DNA of 64,000 nucleotides from DAOUJI01 sp965224415 (GTDB lineage Bacteria; Chloroflexota; Dehalococcoidia; Lucifugimonadales; JAGWBF01), in NCBI GenBank assembly GCA_965224415.1, contig CBDCZB010000004.1, positions 744,001 through 808,000 on the forward strand, given 5' to 3'. This document shows, piece after piece, positions 16,314-23,835 of this stretch (the first letter of the stretch is position 1; each line of letters opens with the position of its first letter). The position numbers and the translations under genes were made by a program. Below the pieces are notes generated by a model that was not told where the DNA came from, ran no database searches, and saw nothing but the letters and a program-made list of their open reading frames with translations.

Positions 16314-17639
16314 ATGGGAGCTCCGCGCTCCTTGTTGATTTCCGACTGGCGCATCCGTCTCGCCAAGTCCCTGCCTTTTTACTATGGCTGGGTGGTGTTT
16401 GGTGTCATGGGCTTGGTCAGCTACTCATCCCGGCCCATGATGGCCGTGGCCACCCTTGCCGTATTCATGGTGCCCATGACGGAAGAGCTGGGCTGGTCCC
16501 GTGGCCAATTCGCCGGAGCGGTAAGCCTGGGCGGAGTGATGGCCGTGGGCATATCGCCTCTGGTGGGATGGTGGGTGGACCGGTACGGTTCTGCGATAGT
16601 GGTGGCGGCCGGGGGAGTCATCACCGGCGGCTGCGCCATAGGGCTGTCGATGATATCCCACCCCGCGGCGTTCTACGGCCTCTACATACCCGGGCGCATG
16701 GCCTTTGCCAGCCCACTGGAACTGGGGCCGTCCACGTCCCTCAGCAACTGGTTCATCCGGCGAAGAGTAGCCGTCCTCGGGTGGTTGGGAGTGACCCACG
16801 GCACCGGTCTGACCATCATGCCCTTCGTGGCCCAGCTGCTGATCCAGGGATATGACTGGCAGACGGCGTGGTGGGTGCTGGGGGCGTACACGTTGTCCAT
16901 AGCCGTGGCTCCGGCTCTGCTGCTGGTGGCCCGCCGTCCCGAGGACATGGGCATCGAGCCGGACCTGGAACCTGATGCCACCGATCAGAGCCACTCGCCC
17001 GCCGCCACGACGAGTCCTACGCGGGTCGGAGCGGAACCGGAATATACCCTGAAGCAGGCACTCTACACTAGGGCTTTCTGGTCCCTAGCGGCCTTTTCGG
17101 CGGCGGGGTTCATGGTGCAGGCCGGGGTGAGCCTCCACCAGGCCGGACACTATTTGCAAAGAGGCATAAGCGCAGAGGGAGCGGCAGGCACGGTCAGCGC
17201 ATTTGCATTCTCCCAGGTGCCTGGCGGCCTCTTCTGGGCCTACTCGTCGAAGCGCATACCGGTCCGGTTTTTGCTGTCCGCGACGGGGTTGGTTGTCGGA
17301 CTGGGCGCGCTGGGCACGGCCTATAGCAGCACACTGGCGGCGGGCGTAGCCTCGGCCAGCCTCCTTGGGGCGGGTGTGGGCGGACTCCACACTCTGCTGC
17401 GCATCGCCTGGGCCGACTACTATGGACGACGCCACCTTGGCAGCATCCGGGGGGTTACACTGCCTGTCCAGATATCCGGACAGGCCTGTGGTCCGGTGAT
17501 AGCCGGGTTCATGTGGGATTTCCAGAACAGCTACTACACACCCTTCCTGATCTTCGCCATATCCGTGTCTGTAGCCGCAGCGCTGGTGCTGTATTCGACA
17601 CCGCCCGCCCGGAGAACCCCAGAGCCGAGCAGGACGTAA
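16314..17639 (+). CDS. MFS transporter (oxalate/monocarboxylate-type)
   Basis: A 12-helix major facilitator of 441 residues. The N-terminal helix Y-Y-G-W-V-V-F-G-V-M-G and the E-E-L-G-W-S-R-G-Q-F segment are typical of the OxlT/monocarboxylate branch. The loop motif G-W-W-V-D-R-Y-G lies between helices 2 and 3. A hydrophilic loop of about 45 residues (about 215-250) separates the two six-helix halves. No Shine-Dalgarno is obvious before the ATG. The substrate cannot be inferred from neighbours. Confidence 0.9.
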   Translation: MGAPRSLLISDWRIRLAKSLPFYYGWVVFGVMGLVSYSSRPMMAVATLAVFMVPMTEELGWSRGQFAGAVSLGGVMAVGISPLVGWWVDRYGSAIVVAAGGVITGGCAIGLSMISHPAAFYGLYIPGRMAFASPLELGPSTSLSNWFIRRRVAVLGWLGVTHGTGLTIMPFVAQLLIQGYDWQTAWWVLGAYTLSIAVAPALLLVARRPEDMGIEPDLEPDATDQSHSPAATTSPTRVGAEPEYTLKQALYTRAFWSLAAFSAAGFMVQAGVSLHQAGHYLQRGISAEGAAGTVSAFAFSQVPGGLFWAYSSKRIPVRFLLSATGLVVGLGALGTAYSSTLAAGVASASLLGAGVGGLHTLLRIAWADYYGRRHLGSIRGVTLPVQISGQACGPVIAGFMWDFQNSYYTPFLIFAISVSVAAALVLYSTPPARRTPEPSRT

Positions 17640-17707
17640 GCACCGTCGCGACGCCATCATTGCGCTAGGACGTCGGTTCCATCTGAGGTGAGGCGTTCTT
17701 TTCTGGG

Positions 17708-17968
17708 TCAGTTGCCCGTCGCGGTCAACCCGCGAGCCTGGGAACCCCAACATACCACGGAGCCGCCAGTCCTTATCCCGCAGGTGTGTTGGCTCCCGAC
17801 GCTGACCGAGGAGAACTCTCCTTCTAGCGGCGTGCCTCGGCCGTACATGTCATCGCCCCAGCAGACGACGGAGCCGTCGGTCCCGTAACGGATTTCGCAG
17901 ATGCCACGACGCTGGTTGGCGTAACCTACAACGGGTTGGTCGGGTCTCGAAGCCAGAACAGACCTCAC
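17708..17968 (-). pseudogene. RCC1-repeat remnant
   Basis: An 86-codon frame holds the C-terminal two blades of an RCC1-like beta-propeller: G-S-V-V-C-W-G-D-D, then S-V-S-V-G-S-Q-H-T-C-G-I-R, then G-G-S-V-V-C-W-G. RCC1 domains need about seven such repeats, so most of the gene is missing. It starts at a GTG that overlaps the stop of the upstream gene, which looks like a fusion point rather than a designed start. It is probably a deletion remnant, although a short expressed protein cannot be excluded. Confidence 0.55.
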
Positions 17969-19035
17969 CTAGGGTAAATACGGTGAACCTCATCGAACTC
18001 AATCAGCATTACGACATCGAAAAACGAAAGTTCCCTACCAAAACGACTGGACTCACCGGCCAATGCATGGGCAGACCAGTTGGACATCACCAGCATGCAT
18101 GGCCGCCGCTGGCCTCCAGTTGTCTCGCTTTCCACACGCTGGCGTTTGTCGGAGCACTTGCGGAGGAACTGATCAATTACCTCGCCCCTAGTCTGCCCAG
18201 GTAGCTTGGCAATCTCACTAATTCGCTCCTCAAGCTTGCGAAAAGTTCCTTTAAGGGTCCAGTCCGTCATGTCCGGCACCGACGTCATTTCTACATCGAC
18301 TTCGTAGCCGTCGATCCATGCCCTGAAGTCCGGGAAACTGTTCTGGCCTTCCGGGTACGGTCTTGCGGAGACGGTAGACCCGCGGGACTTGAGCCATGAA
18401 CATACCTGATCCCAAGCCGTTTTCTCGGAAATGTCATTCGTGCCCACTACCCTCAGATTATGTTTGAACGACATTGGAGGTTTGTTGCCGGGCGCAACCA
18501 CCACCCATCCTGGCTTTGCAGGATTGTTCAAGCAAACGAATAGGCTTCTATCTGATACCTCGATATCAAGCGGTTGTTCCAGTACCGGGACAGACCTGGT
18601 CCCTGCCCGACCTTCAACATGAATCGATCGACTGGAACCTGTTAAGGGCGAGCCAAGCACGAAGGATAGACTAGGAGGAAACCTGGACAATTGCGCAGTA
18701 ACCTTTGACTGGACAGCCTTCGGGAAGGTCAGGGTAACCGACTCAACACCCGCACCAAACCCGGATTCGTCGTCGTTATATCGGCAGAGCTTCTGAATTG
18801 TCTCGGCGAGATTGCCACGGTCATCTGTGGACATCACCTCAGGGTAGGAACCGATTTCCTGAAGTTGGTGCCACATCCTGTAGTCGTGGTACTTCCTGAT
18901 GATGCTAGTGGCTTCTACCATGGAGGAAGCTTCGATAGCAATGAAACGTGGGGTTACAGCCGGGTCGTTTTCGTCGACCACTTCGATACCCGCACCCAGA
19001 GGGGCGATGTCCCGCAAGCCAAAATGAGTACTCAC
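17965..19035 (-). CDS. Unknown protein with possible PD-(D/E)XK-like core
   Basis: I do not recognise this 356-residue protein. Residues about 245-268 contain F-P-D-F-R-A-W-I-D-G-Y-E-V-D-V-E-M-T, which resembles the restriction-nuclease-like pattern P-D-x-n-(E/V)-E-x-T/K. It is followed by a helical stretch rich in Lys, Arg and Glu. The N-terminal 200 residues have no recognisable motif. It lacks membrane segments or a signal peptide. Base composition is visibly more A+T-rich than in flanking housekeeping genes, and it sits in the accessory patch with an IS and gene remnants, so recent transfer is likely. The start is a GTG at 19035. Confidence 0.6.
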   Translation of the reverse strand: MSTHFGLRDIAPLGAGIEVVDENDPAVTPRFIAIEASSMVEATSIIRKYHDYRMWHQLQEIGSYPEVMSTDDRGNLAETIQKLCRYNDDESGFGAGVESVTLTFPKAVQSKVTAQLSRFPPSLSFVLGSPLTGSSRSIHVEGRAGTRSVPVLEQPLDIEVSDRSLFVCLNNPAKPGWVVVAPGNKPPMSFKHNLRVVGTNDISEKTAWDQVCSWLKSRGSTVSARPYPEGQNSFPDFRAWIDGYEVDVEMTSVPDMTDWTLKGTFRKLEERISEIAKLPGQTRGEVIDQFLRKCSDKRQRVESETTGGQRRPCMLVMSNWSAHALAGESSRFGRELSFFDVVMLIEFDEVHRIYPR

Positions 19036-19354
19036 AACAAGCTACCGCCCCGCACCTCGACTTCATCCCCATACGCCACCATCACCACACCTCATCGCCG
19101 CTCGATTCCCTTAATTCTACCTCCTCTTATTCCGCGGCTGTAGTACTAGGCTGTGGTCCAAGATCATTTCATCTCACCTTGCAAGACTCAAACCGGCCAT
19201 ACCGAACCAAGCGGCATCCCCGTTCGTCGACCCGCATTGTCGATCCGGCTGCATTCAAGTCGACCGCCCACGAGCACGTGAGTTTTCCGTGCTTCTTGTA
19301 TCTTACGGATGGGGGTCCTTGATTTTGGCCAGTCGGGTAGGGGTGGGGGGGAAC
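19036..19354. other. Intergenic, nothing recognised
   Basis: About 320 bases lie between the start of the unknown gene and the end of the redoxin frame. I see no RNA gene, clear repeat or supported open frame here. Presumably it holds the promoter of the unknown minus-strand gene. Confidence 0.4.
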
Positions 19355-20383
19355 CTATTGGGTGAGAGTGTTAAACGTGTCCTGCCACCAGTCTGCGCCC
19401 TGACGTCCATAGATAGAGCGGACCTGGACAACCCCGTTCTTGTCCACGCCGACTTTGGAGGACTGAGCCGTGATTCTGTATGTGCTGACAATGTCCGGCC
19501 GCGCGACGGCTATGCGGTAGCTGAGGCCCTCGCGGTCCCTGTAGGAACGGACATCGCCCTCAGATTCATTAGGGTCTGTCCCGATGGCGATTACCTTCAC
19601 CTCATCGGATTGAGTGGTTAGTCCCTGCAGCGTCCGTAACTCGGCGCGGCAGTGGGGTCACCAGGTTGCATAGAAGTAGAGCAGGACGGGACTGCTCCCG
19701 CGAAAGTCCGACAGGGACAACGTCTCTCCGTCGATGGTGGTCAACTCGAAGTCTGGCGCCATCTCCCCTACGTTATAGCCGACCTTCAGGCTCGGGCCCT
19801 CGGTGGGCGTGGGCGGAGGGACAGGCGTTGCAGTGGGAAGAGGCGTGGCGGTAGGCGGTGGTGGAGCAGTGTTGGTGGGAGGCGGCGGCGAGGTGTTCGT
19901 CGGCGGGGGTGTGGGGGTGGCATCCGGCGCAGCAGTGACCGTGGGATCCCTGATGGTCGGGGCAGAGGTGGCAGCATCGGTCGGCGCGGGATCCGGATCC
20001 GTGGTGCGTACGACAATAGGCGTGGAAGGTGGGCTTACAGGCAGAGACGCCGCCTTCTGTGTCGGCCCGGGTTCCGACTTCGGTCCCTGCGCCCCACTCG
20101 GCGCCGTGGAGGCTGCCGGCTGTTCCGTAAGTGTACTAAAGGCGTCCGACCACCAGTCGTCCCCGCGGGTGCCCGGGCCCGACCGGACCTGGACTACCCC
20201 GTTCCTGTCGACCCCTACTTTGGATGACTGGGTAGTGATGTTGTAGGAGCGAACGATGTCCGTGCGGGCGGCGGCCATACGATAAACAAAGCCCTGGGCG
20301 TCCCGGTAGGAGCGCACCTTATCCGCAGATTCGGAAGGGTCGGTGCCAATGGCGATGACCTTCACTTCATCGGATTCGTCGGT
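19355..20383 (-). pseudogene. C-terminal part of the IS-interrupted double-selenocysteine redoxin
   Basis: This continues the frame cut by the IS. It contains the rest of redoxin domain 1 (E-V-K-V-I-A-I-G-T-D-P through A-F-S-T-L-T-E), a Pro/Thr-rich linker of about 110 residues, and a complete second AhpC/TSA-TlpA-like domain. That domain has M-A-P-D-F-E-L-T-T-I-D-G-E, the active site Y-A-T-W-[TGA]-P-H-C-R-A-E-L, and stops at 19355. The TGA at 19658-19660 stands for the first active-site cysteine, and the frame continues for 100 more codons of conserved redoxin sequence. The two domains share roughly 80% of residues over about 140. After the insertion this part has no signal peptide and only an internal GTG (20365), so it is probably not functional alone. 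Confidence 0.8.
19625..19652 (-). promoter_or_regulatory. Candidate bacterial SECIS hairpin, domain 2
   Basis: It starts six bases after the TGA at 19658-19660. CTGC pairs with GCAG, then after a C/T mismatch GCG pairs with CGC and CC with GG (one bulged A), closing the 7-base loop GAGUUAC. The loop begins with G about 15 bases past the UGA, as in the bacterial SECIS consensus. The 28 bases are identical to those after the other TGA. Confidence 0.65.
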
Positions 20384-20385
20384 TA

Positions 20386-21199
20386 GGGCCTGTTCACACT
20401 ATTGGGTTGAATATGATATCATTGGAGGATGGAACTTACAGAAGCTCAATACGAACGAATAGCTCCTTGTCTGCCGGTGCAACGCGGCAACGTGAGCATG
20501 TCGAACCTCCAAGTCCTCAACGCAATTCTGTACGTCGCCGAGCATGGTTGCAAGTGGCGGGGCTTGCCTCCGAGGTTTGGCTCCTGGCACACAGTCTATA
20601 CCCGCATGAACCGCTGGTCCAAAAACGGAGTCCTCAATCGGGTGTTCGAACACCTTCAACGAGAGCAGATAGTGCGCATCAATATCGAGGCGGTTTCGGT
20701 GGACAGCACGATTGTCAAGGTGCATCCCGATGGCACGGGCGCGTTAAAAAAAACGGACCGCAGTCCATCGGCAAGTCCCGGGGAGGATGGACCACCAAGA
20801 TTCATATGGTTGCCGCAGATGCTCGAACGGCTCTGATGTTCTCCCTCTCCGCCGGACAAGCCCACGACGCGCCTGAAGGACGCAAGCTGCTCAACCGTCT
20901 TGGGCCACAGCGAGAGAACTTGTCTATAGTGATGGATCGTGCATACGAGGGCAACGAGACACGCCAACTCGCATTGGCGCTGGGATTCACTCCCGTCGTT
21001 CCGCCGTCCTCGACACGGTTCTCCCCATGGACGTACGACATGGAGATGTACAAGAGACGCAACGAAGTTGAGCGCTTGTTCCGGCGATTGAAGGGCTTTC
21101 GCCGTATCTTCTCTCGCTTCGAGAAGCTGGATGTGCTCTTCCTAGGCTTCATCCTACTCACTCTTATAGTCGATGCGTTGCGTTAGTGTGAACAGACCC
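20386..21199 (+). mobile_element. IS5-family element (IS427/IS1031-like), 814 bp
   Basis: A complete insertion sequence with 14-bp terminal inverted repeats (GGGCCTGTTCACAC at the left and the complement of GGGTCTGTTCACAC at the right, one mismatch). It is flanked by a TA duplication at 20384-20385 and 21200-21201. It carries one transposase in two overlapping frames. It lies inside the redoxin gene, transcribed against it. Removing the element and one TA rejoins the redoxin frame exactly, so the insertion is recent relative to the decay of that gene. Confidence 0.93.
20429..21186 (+). CDS. IS5-family DDE transposase, made by -1 frameshift
   Basis: The first frame (20429-20836, 135 codons) holds the N-terminal helix-turn-helix region L-T-E-A-Q-Y-E-R-I-A-P and the first catalytic Asp in V-S-V-D-S-T-I-V-K. 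The second frame (ending at 21186) continues with K-S-R-G-G-W-T-T-K-I-H, the second Asp in S-I-V-M-D-R-A-Y-E-G-N and the Glu in Y-K-R-R-N-E-V-E-R-L-F-R-R-L-K. The frames meet at a run of eight A (TTAAAAAAAACGG, about 20743-20755), a classic slippery site for -1 frameshifting in this IS group. All three DDE residues are intact, so the enzyme is probably active. Confidence 0.9.
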
Positions 21200-21562
21200 T
21201 AGTTCCTGCAGCGTCCGTAACTCGGCGCGGCAGTGAGGTCACCAGGTTGCATAGAAATAGAGCAGGACGGGGCTGTCCCCGCGAAAGTCCGACAGCGACA
21301 CCATCTCCCCGTCGATGGTGGTCAATTCAAAGTCGGGGGCCATCTCCCCGACTTCGTAACCCACCTTGAGGCTCGGCGCCGGAGTTGGTTCAGCCGCCGT
21401 GGTCGCCGTAGGCTCGGCCGGCTCCCCATCTGAGGGAACGGTCGTAGCGGTTGGCGGCGGGGGCTGCGTAGCCGTCGGAGCAGGCTCATCCACTCCTCCG
21501 CCGCAGGCGGCCAAGGCCGCCAGCAGAAGGGCGCCAGCCAGTAGAAGAATGATCTTTGTCAC
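21164..21562 (-). CDS. N-terminal part of the IS-interrupted double-selenocysteine redoxin lipoprotein
   Basis: The start is a GTG at 21562 with AAAGGA six bases upstream. A signal peptide ending L-A-A-L-A-A-C-G-G (lipobox) is followed by a Pro/Thr-rich linker to about residue 62 and the first half of a TlpA/AhpC-like redoxin domain. The active site reads Y-A-T-W-[TGA at 21239-21241]-P-H-C-R-A-E-L-R-T-L-Q-E-L. If TGA is read as selenocysteine (position 108), the frame now enters the IS at 21199 and stops at TAA 21164-21166; if not, it ends at the TGA with no active site. Without the IS the joined gene would be 463 residues with Sec at about 108 and 363. The gene follows the jelly-roll protein by nine bases, so they form an operon. 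Confidence 0.8.
21206..21233 (-). promoter_or_regulatory. Candidate bacterial SECIS hairpin, domain 1
   Basis: The same 28-nt stem-loop as in domain 2, starting six bases after the TGA at 21239-21241, with stems CTGC/GCAG, GCG/CGC and CC/GG around the loop GAGUUAC. It lies between the TGA and the IS insertion point, so it is still intact. Confidence 0.65.
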
Positions 21563-21571
21563 GGCTGTCCT

Positions 21572-22096
21572 TTAGTATCCTTCGCCCCGCCATTCCAAGG
21601 CCAGGGTTGCATAGCGCACAAAGATCGCTCCACCAGGCCTAGCCAGGGGGCCGTTGATGGCCAGCATGGCTATAGTGAATTCGGAGCCGGGTTCCGTCTC
21701 GACGGCCAGCGGGACTCGCTGAGGGATGTTGAAACCCTGCACCGATCCCCTCACCAGGTCTATCTCACCGTTCACCCACACTTCGCCGTAGTCGTCGATG
21801 CACGTCTCGAAGTAGGAACGGGCGCCTCTGGTGTCCCTGCCGTTCACCTGTTCCGGTATGACCAGTTTGGTCCTGTACCATCCGAAGGTCAGGCGGCTTG
21901 ACCTCCATTGGCCTATGTCGTCAATGACTTCCCACGACGAGTCGTCGTAGTCCGGGAGACGGGCCGGACTGTTCTCCAGCAAGGCCACCAGGCCCTGGTT
22001 GGGCTCGCCCGGCACCAGGCCGGGTCCGAACCGCCACTGGCCTCCCACCAGAGCCAGGTGTTCGGGATTAGTCAGGTCCAATGCTGCTCTCGGCAT
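21572..22096 (-). CDS. Jelly-roll (glycoside hydrolase family 2-like sugar-binding) domain protein
   Basis: A compact 174-residue protein that looks like the N-terminal beta-jelly-roll module of beta-galactosidases: W-R-F-G-P-G, D-D-S-S-W-E-V-I-D-D, G-W-Y-R-T-K-L-V-I-P, Y-F-E-T-C-I-D-D-Y-G-E-V-W-V-N-G. There is no catalytic barrel and no signal peptide. It may bind a carbohydrate or act as a stand-alone scaffold. A good GGGGGAG site precedes the ATG at 22096. It is directly upstream of the redoxin start (nine-base gap), implying co-transcription. Confidence 0.7.
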   Translation of the reverse strand: MPRAALDLTNPEHLALVGGQWRFGPGLVPGEPNQGLVALLENSPARLPDYDDSSWEVIDDIGQWRSSRLTFGWYRTKLVIPEQVNGRDTRGARSYFETCIDDYGEVWVNGEIDLVRGSVQGFNIPQRVPLAVETEPGSEFTIAMLAINGPLARPGGAIFVRYATLALEWRGEGY

Positions 22097-22263
22097 GTTC
22101 TCCCCCTACAAGTGGTTTTACGAAAGTCTGCGCTGATCGGATTCCATGAATTCACTTTGACAGGTTGAATAGTCTCTGAGCCTTGAGATAGGAAAGCACA
22201 CAGACTCACAGGAAACGATGGGATTGTACTGAGGGCCAATGCACCAGTCAAGAACAGCCACGG

Positions 22264-23547
22264 TCAGCCGGAAGTGCGGACTGGAGCCGCCTCTCCAGCC
22301 TCGGAAGCGCCCACCGACGTTCTCCGTATGCGGCGGCGTCCCAGCAAAAGCAGGCCGACGATCATCGTACACGACAGTATGATCGCCCCGCTGAGTCCAA
22401 AGGCAGCCGCGACGCCTTGCCTTTCTCCTATTTCGCCCATCAAGTACGCTCCCAGGGCCGTGGATCCCCATGTGATCATGTGGACGCTCATAACCCTGCC
22501 ACGGTATTCGTCGTCGGCCAGGCTTTGCAGCATGGTTACGCTCATGATTTGAAACGCCACGTGGAAGGCCCCTATTGCCCCCACCGTGGCCGCAGCCCAT
22601 GCAAACCCGGTGACCTGGGAGAGCACTAGAAGCCCCGCGCCGTAGCCTATCCCACCAATGAAGAGCTGTCTGGCAGGGCGGGCCCGGGCGCCCATCGCCG
22701 CCACCACGCCGGTCATGGCGAGGCCTCCGACGCCCGCAGCCAGCAGCAGGCGGCTGTACGTGTCGATTCCCCCTGTAATGACCTTGTCGGCCAGCTCCGG
22801 CATGAGATTCTGAAACGCAGCGCCGAACATGCTCACCACCAGGCCCAGGCCGATGACCCCCGCGATCACGCGTCTGCGGCTGATGTACTGAATGCCTCGC
22901 AAGAGACTCTGGACCGGAGACTCCTCCCGGGCCTTGGGCTTGTGGCCTTCCGGGGCCATCAGGCACAGGGCGCCCACCGTGAAAACGTATGAAGCTCCGA
23001 TCAGGTAGAAGACGCTCTCTATGCCCCACAAATTGGTCAGGGGGCCCAGCAGTATGGGACCGACAATGGCCGCGCCCCCGAACACCATAGAATAAAGAGC
23101 GACTGCCCCCGCCAACTGCTCCCTGGGCACAAGGGAAGGGACCATAGCCGAGCGGGAGGGGATGTCTATCGACAACAGGACGCCGGTAGCCAGAGATATG
23201 GCGATTAGGTGCCACGGCTCGATGAGGTCGGCGCTTATCAGAGCGCCCGTTACGAACGCCAACGCTGCAAACATTCCTCTCGTCGTTCGCAGCAGCTTAA
23301 GCCGGTTCACCCTGTCGGCCAGCACGCCGCCCCACACAGAAAACACCAGCACCGGCCCGAGACCGGCGGTGGTGACAAGGCCGACCTTGGCCGCTGATTC
23401 GGTCATGTCGTGCATGAGCCATAGGCGGCCTGCAATGAGGGACCACATCCCTATGTTGGAAAAGGCGGCGCCGACCCAGAAGAGGCTGTACTCCCGGTAG
23501 CGGAAGCAGGAAAAGGCCGAATTCTCGTAGGCGGCCCTGAGGTTCAT
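22264..23547 (-). CDS. MFS transporter (enterobactin exporter-like)
   Basis: A 427-residue major facilitator with twelve predicted helices. The N-terminal F-R-Y-R-E-Y-S-L-F-W-V-G and G-V-L-A-D-R-V-N-R-L motifs match the MFS_3/EntS-type exporters. The ATG at 23547 overlaps the stop of the upstream zinc-ribbon gene (ATGA), so I reject an ATG 18 codons upstream. The C-terminal tail after helix 12 is basic (R-R-R-I-R-R-T-S). The substrate is unknown. Confidence 0.9.
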   Translation of the reverse strand: MNLRAAYENSAFSCFRYREYSLFWVGAAFSNIGMWSLIAGRLWLMHDMTESAAKVGLVTTAGLGPVLVFSVWGGVLADRVNRLKLLRTTRGMFAALAFVTGALISADLIEPWHLIAISLATGVLLSIDIPSRSAMVPSLVPREQLAGAVALYSMVFGGAAIVGPILLGPLTNLWGIESVFYLIGASYVFTVGALCLMAPEGHKPKAREESPVQSLLRGIQYISRRRVIAGVIGLGLVVSMFGAAFQNLMPELADKVITGGIDTYSRLLLAAGVGGLAMTGVVAAMGARARPARQLFIGGIGYGAGLLVLSQVTGFAWAAATVGAIGAFHVAFQIMSVTMLQSLADDEYRGRVMSVHMITWGSTALGAYLMGEIGERQGVAAAFGLSGAIILSCTMIVGLLLLGRRRIRRTSVGASEAGEAAPVRTSG

Positions 23548-23741
23548 GGGCCGTCCCGAGGCTCTTCCGCGTCGAGCCGGTCCAGCAGCGCCTCCGCCCA
23601 CGCCCTCAGATGGTCCTCCTGGTCAAGACCGCAATGGGGACACTCGAAGTCTCCATACCTCAGCCGGGTGGCGCATGAATAGCACCCAAAGACCTGGGAT
23701 ATGGAGGAAAGTATCAGGTTTATGCGAATGTTTCGGCTCAC
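23544..23741 (-). CDS. Small zinc-ribbon protein
   Basis: A 65-residue protein with two C-x-x-C knuckles, C-Y-S-C and C-P-H-C, spaced 11 residues apart, which is a typical zinc-ribbon. An acidic helix follows. It starts at a GTG with only a weak ribosome site, so the exact start is uncertain. It is coupled to the MFS gene by an ATGA overlap, which supports its being real. Its function is unknown. Confidence 0.6.
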   Translation of the reverse strand: MSRNIRINLILSSISQVFGCYSCATRLRYGDFECPHCGLDQEDHLRAWAEALLDRLDAEEPRDGP

Positions 23742-23793
23742 GATACGCCGCCGTCGTCAAAGTCAATTTCCCCCAAGTTTAGCACAGGATAAA

Positions 23794-23802
23794 TGCTATA
23801 CT
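23794..23802 (+). promoter_or_regulatory. Extended -10 promoter of the dehydroquinase-like gene
   Basis: TGCTATACT forms an extended -10 (TG, one base, TATACT) ending 33 bases before the ATG at 23836. No convincing -35 box is present, as is common for extended -10 promoters. Confidence 0.45.
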
Positions 23803-23835
23803 GGGCCGAAAACCGGCCTGGCTGCGGAGGACTCT

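Noticed and set aside
19658..20365. A stand-alone 235-codon protein ending at TGA, starting at GTG 20365
   Set aside because: It ends at the active-site codon in the middle of a conserved domain, and it begins inside another domain. It is the middle of the interrupted redoxin.
21239..21562. A 107-codon lipoprotein ending in Y-A-T-W
   Set aside because: Truncation just before the catalytic C-x-x-C and continuing similarity past the TGA argue against a natural end.
19355..21562. Genome-wide recoding of TGA
   Set aside because: TGA ends numerous genes in the window at exact junctions with the next start, so it is a stop in general.
22118..23215. 365-codon minus-strand frame
   Set aside because: Same strand but a different frame from the MFS transporter; no recognisable motif.
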